Shown here piece after piece: positions 27,835 to 36,225 of a stretch of DNA of 54,241 nt. Under the pieces are notes generated by a model. It was not told where the DNA came from, searched no databases, and was given only the letters and a program-made list of their open reading frames with translations. A program made the position numbers and the translations under genes. Position 1 is the first letter of the stretch. Each line of letters starts with the position of its first letter. The DNA comes from an uncultured Bacteroidales bacterium (lineage in GTDB: Bacteria > Bacteroidota > Bacteroidia > Bacteroidales > Bacteroidaceae): positions 1 through 54,241 of the forward strand of contig CADCNQ010000016.1 in NCBI GenBank assembly GCA_902802815.1. Direction: 5' to 3'.

Positions 27835-27895
27835 CTTAAGCCCCCTCCAGCTCCCCCTTTGGGGGAGTGAAGAGGATTGGTTAATATTAGTTCAA
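27835..27895 (-). repeat. Conserved spacer with GC hairpin between large and small module genes, copy 1
   Basis: Contains a perfect 7-bp hairpin CTCCCCC-TTT-GGGGGAG (27851-27867). The whole spacer is about 90% identical to 31442-31502 and has the same length. Similar C/G-rich hairpins are, from memory, scattered through Bacteroidetes genomes. It may stabilise the upstream message or shield the small gene's start. Confidence 0.7.
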
Positions 27896-30859
27896 TTTCT
27901 GACCATTAGCGCTGTACATCACACCATTCTTCACGATGACAATTTTACCGTCAATGAGATACTTGCCGTCCTTCAGATTATTCTCGTTCTCAAATTCTTC
28001 AAGTGCGACAATCGACGTTGTTCCGTTTTCGTCTTCAATCTGAATTGTAAGACGAGCGGCATTCTCACCACTTCCCGTAATGTAGGCACGGAAGGGATTC
28101 ACTGTTATGTAGTTTGCACCTTGATAGAACCTGTTGTCTGTGCCAATGTAGTAATTTCCATTAGCTGCAGTACCTGCAGTGCCATCCTTGTCACCAACGG
28201 TAAGACCAGTGAATGTGCCGATAAGTTGTACCGTCGCGCCTTGAGTGCCTGCCTCATCTTCAACATCGGCATCCGAAGACTCTATTACGATATTTGTTGC
28301 CTCGGCATATGCTCCCTTCTTCTTATAAACGGCAGGAACACCGGCATCAACTGTTGATGTTTCTACAAGAGTCAACACACCGTCCGATATGGACTTCACG
28401 GTGTAGTACTGGATATCATCGTTGCTCTCCAAAGCGAAGGGTACACAGATGGTACCAAAATTAGTTGATGCACCGATGGTGCGGCTGTAAGTGGCTGTTG
28501 TAGCTGTTGTCAAAGCAGTAGGAATGACTGCTTTCACGCCATCGGTCAGCACAAGGTTGTCACAAGTGTTTCCGACAACGACATTCTTAATATCACCCAA
28601 AGCAGCTTTCTGCTCTGCTGTAGCAATGATGAAGCCGTTCTGGTCAGAGGTGAAGTTTGCGGTCAATGTGCCCGTGAACGATGCGCCGGAGATGTTCACA
28701 ATGGGATATTCTACGGTGGGAGTCACTACCGTGTTTTCCGTGAAGGCGCCTTCGTAGGTCTGGGTCTTACCACTTTCAACAACCTCGTTATAAGGACCGG
28801 TGTAGGTCAGGCTGATGGGACGACATACGGCCCAGTTGCCACCTGTGGCGATGTTCTTCACGCCGTAGGTCAGTGTGCCGTTCGTCACGTGGCAATTGAG
28901 GGTGTATTTGTTGGCGTCAACCCATCCGCTGCTAACTCTGCTGTTTTGTACGTTTATATCTTTTGTTGCAGTATTGGCAAACACCTGAGCAATGTTGTCC
29001 CCATAGGGGATGGAGGCTTGGGGATTCCAATCACAGAAATTCTCCCATGCGTAGAAAGAAACCTCATAGTTGCCGTTGGGAAGGTCATTAATCGTCTGAT
29101 AAAGAACATTTCCTGCATTAAATCCGACATCATTGCCATTATATGTTTCTACGCCCTCTGTTGTGTTTTGGGGATATGCCTGTTTAGGCGTCTGCGTTCC
29201 AACACCGGTCCAATCTGCTACAGCAGAAGACATCTTGCTATCGTAATTCTGCTCATCAGTGAGGAACCACTGGAGCGTCTGAGCAGAAGAAGACTTCACA
29301 TAGTAGCGCGTTGCCGTCAGGTTGTTGTCCTTAACATAGAACTTACTTGCAACGCTGGCATCTTCAGCGAGATCACCGTTAGTGGTGTACACGATGTTGG
29401 TTATAGAGCCTGCGACGACATCGTAATGACCAGCAGTGGCAATGTCGAAGTAGTACCAGTCGTTTGCCGTCATTTCGCCGTTAGTGGGCAGCTCTGCTGC
29501 TACAGTGCTGATGCAGGACGTAACCGTCAGCGTGTTGGCTGAAGAGGAACGTACATAGTAGTCGCCTGCTGAGAGATTCTGAACATCCGTGAACTTATTG
29601 CTACCGGCAGCGCTGAGTGTAGTGGTGCTGCCCGTTGCATAGATGATGTCATTCAGAGTTGTTGCTGCGATGACATATTTGCCAGCAGAAGCCACATTGA
29701 AGTGATACCACAAACCAGCAGTCATTGCACCGTTAGCCGGAAGTCCCGTTGCCATTGAGCTGAGGTAGGGGTCGATTTGCATCTGAAAATCGTCGGCATA
29801 AAGATCCAATGTGTGATCTGCGTCAGTTTCCTTTTCATCTGCTTTAACACCAAAAGTGGTAGTGCTTCCATCGACAATATCTTTATCGTCCGTAGTGGCA
29901 CGGACATCCTTTTGATTCTTTATATTTTTATCTGCATCGCTAAAATACAAATAAATATTGATGTGCTGTGTCGCATAGACATAACTGCTTATCTTATATT
30001 TTCCTCCAGGAAGGTCTGAAACTCGCTGATAATAGTCAAAATCAAGAGTTTTATCATCAAACCAAGTGGTTTTAGCCCATGCCTGCAGTCTTGTATTTCC
30101 GATTGACTCTGTATATTTACCATCATCAGTCTCATGATCTCCCCAGTTATCCCATCCCCAGGGCTTATTTGTGGCAGCGCCACCTTGATAAATTGTAGGA
30201 TTGACAATAAGATAAGAAGCATCTACAGGAGACATCAGATTGGGGACTTGCTTCAGATAATTCCGCAGATAAGTAGCTTTCGCCATTCTATAAAAATAAA
30301 AATCTGGATGCTCACCTTCTCCTTTATTAGAGGCTATAGATTCTCCGTCAGATGCAACAGCGCCATCACCATTCCAAGGACCAACATACCCCTGGCTTGA
30401 GACGCCATAAATATTGTACTTTGAACCGTCTTTACCAATTGTGAGAGAACCGTTCTCGTAAGTGTCAGCCATATGATCTAACCAACCTTCTCCCGTTCCA
30501 CCATCATTGCTATTAAAGTACTTTTGGCTCTCTATATTACGCAAAGCATAACCATCATTTCGAATCTCTATTGTCCAAACTTCGTATGGAGTAGTGAAAG
30601 GATTGGCGAGTGTACGATATGCCGGCTCCTCTTTTTTCCAACCAGGACTGTTGGTAAGACCTGAAAATGCATAATTGCTGGAGCCTGCATCTACAAGAAC
30701 ATAGACGAAGTTTCCTACATAGTTCTCGTTACTTGCATCGTTGCTAATGGCAGAAACTTGAGTCCAACCTGCTGCGGTCAGATCCGCCGTTGTGTATGCC
30801 TTCACGCCAGTGAGGGCGCTGAAGAGGCACGCACACAAAATGAGTAATTTTCTTTTCAT
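27887..30859 (-). CDS. Large secreted surface protein, module paralogue 2 (990 aa)
   Basis: Not a named family. Signal peptide MKRKLLILCACLFSALTGVKA. The N-terminal 350 residues include a VDASYLIVNPTIYQGG segment and a LPGGKYKISSYVYATQ sandwich. Then come two tandem repeats of about 80 aa (about residues 365-525), each starting 'LPxNGxMTAxxWYxFxxAxAGxY' and ending 'YYVxSSSAxTL'. Next is a third sandwich (LPNGNYEVSFYAWENF) with VNISGASFTGTLTANF, and a C-terminal beta domain. The tail GKYLIDGKIVIVKNG...SANGQKLN is shared with the paralogue at 31495. Likely exported and surface-attached, probably binding glycans; both are inference. It sits between two terminators and is followed by its small partner gene. 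Confidence 0.88.
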   Translation of the reverse strand: MKRKLLILCACLFSALTGVKAYTTADLTAAGWTQVSAISNDASNENYVGNFVYVLVDAGSSNYAFSGLTNSPGWKKEEPAYRTLANPFTTPYEVWTIEIRNDGYALRNIESQKYFNSNDGGTGEGWLDHMADTYENGSLTIGKDGSKYNIYGVSSQGYVGPWNGDGAVASDGESIASNKGEGEHPDFYFYRMAKATYLRNYLKQVPNLMSPVDASYLIVNPTIYQGGAATNKPWGWDNWGDHETDDGKYTESIGNTRLQAWAKTTWFDDKTLDFDYYQRVSDLPGGKYKISSYVYATQHINIYLYFSDADKNIKNQKDVRATTDDKDIVDGSTTTFGVKADEKETDADHTLDLYADDFQMQIDPYLSSMATGLPANGAMTAGLWYHFNVASAGKYVIAATTLNDIIYATGSTTTLSAAGSNKFTDVQNLSAGDYYVRSSSANTLTVTSCISTVAAELPTNGEMTANDWYYFDIATAGHYDVVAGSITNIVYTTNGDLAEDASVASKFYVKDNNLTATRYYVKSSSAQTLQWFLTDEQNYDSKMSSAVADWTGVGTQTPKQAYPQNTTEGVETYNGNDVGFNAGNVLYQTINDLPNGNYEVSFYAWENFCDWNPQASIPYGDNIAQVFANTATKDINVQNSRVSSGWVDANKYTLNCHVTNGTLTYGVKNIATGGNWAVCRPISLTYTGPYNEVVESGKTQTYEGAFTENTVVTPTVEYPIVNISGASFTGTLTANFTSDQNGFIIATAEQKAALGDIKNVVVGNTCDNLVLTDGVKAVIPTALTTATTATYSRTIGASTNFGTICVPFALESNDDIQYYTVKSISDGVLTLVETSTVDAGVPAVYKKKGAYAEATNIVIESSDADVEDEAGTQGATVQLIGTFTGLTVGDKDGTAGTAANGNYYIGTDNRFYQGANYITVNPFRAYITGSGENAARLTIQIEDENGTTSIVALEEFENENNLKDGKYLIDGKIVIVKNGVMYSANGQKLN

Positions 30860-30868
30860 AGCTTTATT

Positions 30869-30892
30869 CGTTAATTAGTTAATTTGTTAATT
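30869..30892 (-). repeat. 8-bp array in leader of paralogue 2
   Basis: Three 8-bp units (AATTAACA-like on the reverse strand) directly before the ATG region. The same unit, four copies, is at 35463-35494 before paralogue 3. Confidence 0.6.
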
Positions 30893-30981
30893 CGTTTTTT
30901 CGGTCTTTTTGAGTGCTACCGCTGCAGCAACCCCGTGACTTTGACACAATTTCTCAGTCACATTTTACGACCAATGACATA

Positions 30982-30989
30982 CAAAAGTA
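30982..30989 (-). promoter_or_regulatory. -7 box for module 2
   Basis: TACTTTTG on the reverse strand, about 120 nt upstream of the ATG; no good TTTG upstream. Its leader has an AGCAACCCC motif beside a 6-bp hairpin (30935-30940/30956-30961). The same motif flanks the pseudoknot of the leader at 2980. Confidence 0.45.
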
Positions 30990-31133
30990 CATATTTTTGT
31001 ACACGCGTGTGAGACATTTCGGTAAAATTTGCGTTTTTACCAAAATGTCAACTCTTAATGCAGAGCACCCACAATCACACGTTTTTTTTCATAATACTCG
31101 ATGAATCCGCTATTTTTCTTATTTGTCGAAATA

Positions 31134-31165
31134 CAAAACAGCGGAGCGACATTTCTGCCACTCCG
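31134..31165 (-). terminator. Repeated terminator element, copy 3
   Basis: Same CGGAG/CTCCG hairpin (31142-31165) after the 63-aa gene, but the U-run is poor (TGTTTTG), so it may terminate less well than its sisters. Confidence 0.6.
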
Positions 31166-31239
31166 CCGGTATTGTATCTGTAACAGGTATCAGACCTCGG
31201 CCTTCTTACCTCTTACTTCTTACTTCGTGCTCTGCACGC

Positions 31240-31431
31240 TTACCATTCTTCCCACACATCGGGAACGTCAATTACCTCGCGGGCACCAACATCACTTCCC
31301 TCCGTAATATCAGGCCCAGATGCGGGGTCGACAATGTTATATTTATCTGGTGCAGAACCTGCCTGCATAATATTGTCACGAATATTCAGCGCAACGACAG
31401 TGTTCTTGGGTTCAATATATGTCTTTTTCAT
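31240..31431 (-). CDS. Small 'MKKxYIEP' module protein (63 aa)
   Basis: A 63-aa protein, sister of the one at 27650: start MKKTYIEPKNTVVALNIRDN, end GAREVIDVPDVWEEW, variable Asp/Pro/Ser-rich middle. No signal peptide, no helix long enough for a membrane. It follows the 1317-aa secreted protein after a conserved 63-nt spacer. The duplicated flanks and the different core suggest the pair is under diversifying change or moves as a cassette. Roles such as precursor peptide, chaperone or regulator for the large partner are all open. Confidence 0.78.
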   Translation of the reverse strand: MKKTYIEPKNTVVALNIRDNIMQAGSAPDKYNIVDPASGPDITEGSDVGAREVIDVPDVWEEW

Positions 31432-31441
31432 TGTTTTATTA

Positions 31442-31502
31442 TCTTAAGCCCCCTCCAACTCCCCCTTTAGGGGAGTGAAGAGGATTGGTTAATATTAGTT
31501 CA
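31442..31502 (-). repeat. Conserved spacer with GC hairpin, copy 2
   Basis: Counterpart of 27835-27895; here the hairpin is 6 bp (31459-31464/31470-31475), with compensating or neutral base changes. Confidence 0.7.
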
Positions 31503-34500
31503 ACTTCTGGCCGTTAGCACTGTACTTCACGCCGTTCTTCACGAGAACAATCTTATTGTCGATGAGATACTTGCCGTCCTTCAGACCCTCAGCCTCAGCA
31601 TCTGCTGCTTCAATAGCATTGATTGCAGTAGGATCTTCATCGTCGAAGGAGATAACGAGACGGGCTCCGGGTGCACTGAATACGCCCTTGTTAATCTTGA
31701 AATAAGCCTTGTTTTTAGCAATTGCAATAGATGCAGGATCGAATGTACCAAAGGTCAGTTCTGCTGCGCTCTTCTTGATGGCGAAGAAATAATAATCATC
31801 ATCTTCGCCGGGAGTTACACCAGTACCTCTGATGAAGTCGCTGCTCTGTGCTTCTGCCTCGGCTACAACGGGAAGATACATAGTGGTATTAGCTGTACCA
31901 GAAAGCATTACACCAGTATTTGCCGGAACGAGCTTGTCTGTCAACTTATTGAAGTTGATAGTGGCGTCTTCAATGGAAGCGGTGTAACCTTTTACACTTT
32001 CGTCATCAGGCAAAGCAACGGGATAGTCGCAGGCAAAGGTGGCAAAACCACTGGCACCGAACTCAACGGAAGCATAAGGCTCTATGAGCCATTCTCTGTA
32101 AGCCGCATAATCTGGATGTATACATGTGACTGAATTTGCCACCTTACCTTCTGCGCCCATTGCATACCTTTGATCTGACTTCATGTAGCCGTCAAACGAC
32201 ACTGTTCCATTGTCATTTAAGATATAATACAACGAGGCACCTCTAGCATTCTCTTCGTAATACTTGAATGCGCGAGTGGAGCCTGTACTTCTGCTAAGCA
32301 CATGACCTTCTGCATCTTTAATATTATAGCGTCCGGTATTTCCATCGGCAGTAAATCTGACGTAGTAAACAGACTCGGTTATCTTCGCCGTTTCTGTAGC
32401 TGCGTTTGTTGCATTGAGATTCAATCCGGTACTTACACCATTCTCTGCAATATACATCCGATAGCACAGATTTTCATCGGGCAAGTTTACAGAGTTGTTG
32501 AAGTTTGTCAAAGCAGAACTCAAAGCATTATATGCTTCGGTATAAGCTTCTTCGTCCCCAGTAACATCACCGTATGTGTCAACAGCGTTACTCAGTGCAT
32601 TATAAGTTGCGGTTGTATGCTGGAACACACCGCCGTAGTTTGTGCCAACTGCAGTAACAGCAGCTTGGGCTGCGTTCAAAGCCTCCTTGTAATTCTCCTC
32701 TGCTTCTTCAGCGGGTGTGAGGGCTCTCACGAAAGTCAGCTTTATCCAATCTACGCCAAACCAGCGGCCACCCATCGTCTCCTTATTCTTAACGCCGAGA
32801 CGCAACGTGCCATTAGCAACGGTAATTTGACTGGTTGAATACGTGTGAAGGTTGGCTGCATCACAATCATCTGTTACACCTGCGAACACGTTATATTCGC
32901 CACTGGTGCCATATACACCAGCCTGTCCTTCCACTCCAGTGGGTAAAGGTTCCTCTGTTTGACCGTTTGTTGTATTCCACATTGATGCGGACAAAGTATA
33001 TTTGCCATTGGGAAGACCAGAAATCGTTTGATAGTAATCAAATCTTCCATCTACAGCCTTTTGTTTCCAATACTCCACCTTAGTATTGCCATTTGCCCAA
33101 GTGTTACTACCAGCAGCAGCCTCAATAGTCCAACCTGGGAAATTGTTATTTTGACAGTTCAAGAAGTCCCAGTTAACAATTGCCAACGTCATGTCAGCAT
33201 TTTCTGTCGTTTGGGCCTTAGCGGCTGTACGCAAAGCCTCTTCACAGGCGGTTCTTTGTGCAGAGGAAACGGAAACCAAGGTCTTGTCATCGTATTCGTC
33301 CTTAAGTGCTATAACGTTCTCATTTGCGGCGTAGGATGCTTTGCCGGCAGCATCAAGAGAAGAGGCTGCATCTATAACAGCTTTGGCATCAACATAGTTG
33401 TTAATGCTAGTATTGGCATTGTCTATTGCTGTGTTCAACGCGCTGGTGGCAGCCTTGAATTCATCTGCGGTTGTTAAGGTTGCCTCATCTACAACAGCAT
33501 CCTTTAATGCCTGCAAGACATCGGCGTTCATTATTTCCTCGTATAAATCCTCTGCCACATCCTTTCTGCCCACATATATCTGACGACAAATTTCAATATT
33601 GTCCTCGGTGGTTAGCAGTGTGATATCAGAGAACCCAACCCAGTTGTTTTTCAACATCTGAGCATATATCTGCATTCGTACAGAAGTCTCCGCGTCTAAT
33701 TCGAAGGAAATAAAACGCCATTCCCAGCCGCGACCGTTATTGTTGTTGGCAAATTCACCTGCCCCATAATTTGCAGCACCAGATTTGTCAATACCCTTGC
33801 CGGAGTTTCCATTGGCTTGATAGTGTTTATATGTTGCATCACTATCACCGATCTTGACACTCATGTTGAAAGCACCATTTACTCCTGTTGAAGCTCGTGC
33901 TGCAGCCTTAAATACGTACTTTCCGGCAGGAAGTGTCACGGTATTAGTAATAGATGCGGTATATCCACTGGTTTGATAGCGGTCGTAATACTGTGTGGTG
34001 GCTGTACCATCCCAATGTTCGCCTGCTATTATATCAATGTTTTGCGGAGTCCAAGTACCAAAAATGCCTGTGGCATCTACTGTATAGCCCGCTTTTGACG
34101 CAGCATCTTCTTGTACATATAGAGCATGTAGCGCATCCTGCAGATTGCTAGCACTGGTAGGACGAACGATATCACCTTCTGCTACGCCCATATCCATTGC
34201 TGACGCTTTTTCTACGTCAAAACTATCATAACTGGATTTTGAAGAAATAAAATCATTTATCGCAGCCTTGATATTATTGATTTGTTCGTTGAGTTCATCA
34301 ACCGTTGCTGTTGCAGCAGCAACGGATAATGTCTGCAAATTCGTTCTTTCTGAACCTGTTACATTGTCATATGTGTTATTTGTCAAAGTGTTAGATGCTT
34401 CGCCTTGCAAGTCGCCAAATAATGATTGAAGTTCTGAAACGCTCGCCTCACCAAGATAATTCAGACGAAAGTTATCGAAACATGTCCAGTTTCCAGGCTG

Positions 34501-35448
34501 TCCCTGTATTCCGACAGTCAAAGAACCATCGGTCACGATAACCTGCAGACTAACTTCATAGTATCCCGCAGTGAAAGAATTTGATGCACCGACCATGCTT
34601 TCAGCCGTTCCCTCACCCTCACCGTTAAGTATCTTGAGAGCCACCTGATTACTGTTGGCATAAAGATAAGAGGGAGTGCTTCCTGAATCCTTGCGATAGA
34701 ATCCCTGGCATTTTACCTCGTATTTGCCATTTGGAAGTTCGCTGATGGTTTGGTATATCTTTCCACCACCATTCTGAAAGGTTTCTGCACAAGGGTTTGC
34801 TAAATTACCTCCATTCATATTTTTGTTAGAAGCTGTTACGGTCCAGCATTCCAAAGCTACATCTTGGTAGGCGCCAAAGCTTGCATCCTTTATAAATGCC
34901 GTAACGTTTACAGGATTACTTGATGTTGCGCTTGACATTGCATCCGCCAGTTTGGCTTGCTGGTCAGAATAAAGATACACTTTCCACTTGGCATTGTCAG
35001 AAGTGCCATCATTACCAGGCCCAACTATAGTGCTTGAACCGCCCTCTGCTGTAAGATATTTGCCAGAACCACCACCATGATTGTCAGCAGATATAATGTT
35101 ATACACATGATTTTCTGCGTCAATTTCTGTAAATGTCCACGTAGAGTTCTTTTTATCTGATTGGTCTGTATAAACGGTTCCACCATCGAGACACTCTAAG
35201 CCGTTAGACGTTAATGTGCGGATTTTATACTTACCGCTAGAGAGCTCCAATTTGACAGTCATTGCTGCGCACTCATCACCAATACTGGCTTGAGTGTTCC
35301 ATCCATTACCTCTGGTGAAATATTTACCAGTACCCACATTGTACAGGAGGGCGTATCCTTCTCCAACCTCACTTCCTGTCCAATCTTGTGCCCACATCCC
35401 GACGGATGTCAGCAATGCACACAATAAAAGAAATAATTTTCTTTTCAT
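31495..35448 (-). CDS. Large secreted surface protein, module paralogue 3 (1317 aa)
   Basis: Not a named family. Signal peptide MKRKLFLLLCALLTSVGMWAQ. Residues 25-165 form a domain with GEGYALLYNVGTGKYFTRGN, which looks like a ricin-type or similar beta-trefoil opening. Sandwich segments follow at about 235 (LPNGKYEVKCQGFYRK), 505 (LPAGKYVFKAAARAST) and 815 (LPNGKYTLSASMWNTT), separated by helical Ala-rich FIVAR-like stretches (AAINDFISSK, AATSALNTAIDNANTSI, YNALSSALTNF). A second beta domain (NLCYRMYIAENG onward) and a C-terminal sheet end in GKYLIDNKIVLVKNG...SANGQKLN. The multi-sandwich layout suggests glycan binding at the surface. Its promoter resembles that of paralogue 1. Confidence 0.88.
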   Translation of the reverse strand: MKRKLFLLLCALLTSVGMWAQDWTGSEVGEGYALLYNVGTGKYFTRGNGWNTQASIGDECAAMTVKLELSSGKYKIRTLTSNGLECLDGGTVYTDQSDKKNSTWTFTEIDAENHVYNIISADNHGGGSGKYLTAEGGSSTIVGPGNDGTSDNAKWKVYLYSDQQAKLADAMSSATSSNPVNVTAFIKDASFGAYQDVALECWTVTASNKNMNGGNLANPCAETFQNGGGKIYQTISELPNGKYEVKCQGFYRKDSGSTPSYLYANSNQVALKILNGEGEGTAESMVGASNSFTAGYYEVSLQVIVTDGSLTVGIQGQPGNWTCFDNFRLNYLGEASVSELQSLFGDLQGEASNTLTNNTYDNVTGSERTNLQTLSVAAATATVDELNEQINNIKAAINDFISSKSSYDSFDVEKASAMDMGVAEGDIVRPTSASNLQDALHALYVQEDAASKAGYTVDATGIFGTWTPQNIDIIAGEHWDGTATTQYYDRYQTSGYTASITNTVTLPAGKYVFKAAARASTGVNGAFNMSVKIGDSDATYKHYQANGNSGKGIDKSGAANYGAGEFANNNNGRGWEWRFISFELDAETSVRMQIYAQMLKNNWVGFSDITLLTTEDNIEICRQIYVGRKDVAEDLYEEIMNADVLQALKDAVVDEATLTTADEFKAATSALNTAIDNANTSINNYVDAKAVIDAASSLDAAGKASYAANENVIALKDEYDDKTLVSVSSAQRTACEEALRTAAKAQTTENADMTLAIVNWDFLNCQNNNFPGWTIEAAAGSNTWANGNTKVEYWKQKAVDGRFDYYQTISGLPNGKYTLSASMWNTTNGQTEEPLPTGVEGQAGVYGTSGEYNVFAGVTDDCDAANLHTYSTSQITVANGTLRLGVKNKETMGGRWFGVDWIKLTFVRALTPAEEAEENYKEALNAAQAAVTAVGTNYGGVFQHTTATYNALSNAVDTYGDVTGDEEAYTEAYNALSSALTNFNNSVNLPDENLCYRMYIAENGVSTGLNLNATNAATETAKITESVYYVRFTADGNTGRYNIKDAEGHVLSRSTGSTRAFKYYEENARGASLYYILNDNGTVSFDGYMKSDQRYAMGAEGKVANSVTCIHPDYAAYREWLIEPYASVEFGASGFATFACDYPVALPDDESVKGYTASIEDATINFNKLTDKLVPANTGVMLSGTANTTMYLPVVAEAEAQSSDFIRGTGVTPGEDDDYYFFAIKKSAAELTFGTFDPASIAIAKNKAYFKINKGVFSAPGARLVISFDDEDPTAINAIEAADAEAEGLKDGKYLIDNKIVLVKNGVKYSANGQKLN

Positions 35449-35462
35449 GATAAATAGTAATT

Positions 35463-35494
35463 AGTTAATTTGTTAATTTGTTAATTTGTTAATT
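35463..35494 (-). repeat. 8-bp array in leader of paralogue 3
   Basis: Four units of AATTAACA-type sequence (reverse strand) 15 nt upstream of the ATG. Very A/T-rich, so likely unstructured leader. Confidence 0.65.
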
Positions 35495-35604
35495 TGTTTG
35501 TCCTCAAAAGTGTGACACTACCGCTGTAGCTGCTAAATGCATTCGCGCCAAAAATATGCCGCAGAAACATACGTTAACGCGACGTTTTATGCGCTTAGCA
35601 AAGC

Positions 35605-35638
35605 CAAAGATACACCTTTTACGATATATATTGCCCAA
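35605..35638 (-). promoter_or_regulatory. Promoter of module 3
   Basis: Reverse strand TATCTTTG (35605-35612) with TTG 23 nt upstream (35636-35638). The spacer (ATATATA...TAAAAGGT) matches the promoter at 3260-3295. Leader about 150 nt. Confidence 0.6.
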
Positions 35639-35752
35639 CTTTTTTTAATTTTTTTGCAAAAAAAAGCCGTTTTTTCATTTTTATGCCTGTTTTTACTACA
35701 TATGATGCTATAAAATGAGACGGACATTGCGAACATTCTGGCGCAGACGTGC

Positions 35753-35788
35753 ACAAAAAAAAGACAGAGCAACATTGCTGCCACTCCG
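35753..35788 (-). terminator. Repeated terminator element, copy 4 (orphan)
   Basis: Reverse-strand hairpin CGGAG...CTCTG (35765-35788) and an eight-base T-run (TTTTTTTT). No reverse-strand gene lies upstream of it, so it terminates nothing visible. It may mark a lost module. Confidence 0.65.
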
Positions 35789-35839
35789 CCGGTATCGTCT
35801 GTGAAGGCCTTCTGCCTTAGATCACTTTAATCCCTAATT

Positions 35840-35867
35840 TTCAACTTTCAATTTTCAACTTTCAATT
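35840..35867 (+). repeat. 7-bp array, four units
   Basis: TTCAACT and TTCAATT alternate, two copies each. No -7 box follows directly, unlike the arrays at 9998 and 12395. It lies just before the 11-bp array. Confidence 0.65.
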
Positions 35868-35874
35868 TGAAAAT

Positions 35875-35951
35875 CACCCTTCATCTATCGGGCAGACACT
35901 TTTCATCTATCGGGCATCTATCGAGGATGTATCGGGCATCTATCGAGAAAC
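35875..35951 (+). repeat. 11-bp tandem array, seven units
   Basis: Seven contiguous 11-bp units: CACCCTTCATC or CACTTTTCATC alternating with TATCGGGCATC and variants, ending TATCGAGAAAC. The start also has a 22-bp period. The TATCG core matches the array at 26598-26652. Confidence 0.75.
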
Positions 35952-36188
35952 CTCGACTGATGAACGATTAGTGACTAAGATGTGATGGTACTTTTGCAGC
36001 ATCAAAGTGATACCTTGCAGAGACCGAGGTGAGACCTTGAAAGTGAGGTTGAAGTCGAATTTCTGCTGCAAATATCCTTGACACAACCCTGCCGCACGGC
36101 TGGGAGTGAAGAGTGTAAAGTAACACTTAAAACCTGAAAATTTTACAATTTTCCACCGTCACTTGCCCCAAATATAAACTTTTTTTAT
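35952..36188 (+). other. Gene-free stretch with -7-like box inside an inverted repeat
   Basis: No credible ORF. TACTTTTG (35989-35996) overlaps the left arm of a 9-bp inverted repeat, TTTGCAGCA (35993-36001) with TGCTGCAAA (36064-36072). Between the arms are near-repeats of GAGACC/GTGAGG. Nothing else recognised up to the M64 promoter. Confidence 0.4.
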
Positions 36189-36196
36189 TACCTTTG
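36189..36196 (+). promoter_or_regulatory. -7 box of the M64 peptidase gene
   Basis: TACCTTTG, 29 nt before the ATG, preceded by a T-rich run; a TTG lies about 23 nt upstream. Confidence 0.55.
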
Positions 36197-36225
36197 CTGA
36201 ATAAAACACATAAACACATAATACC

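Noticed and set aside
35840..35951. Tandem arrays as a CRISPR
   Set aside because: Units are 7 or 11 bp with no spacers and no cas genes are present.
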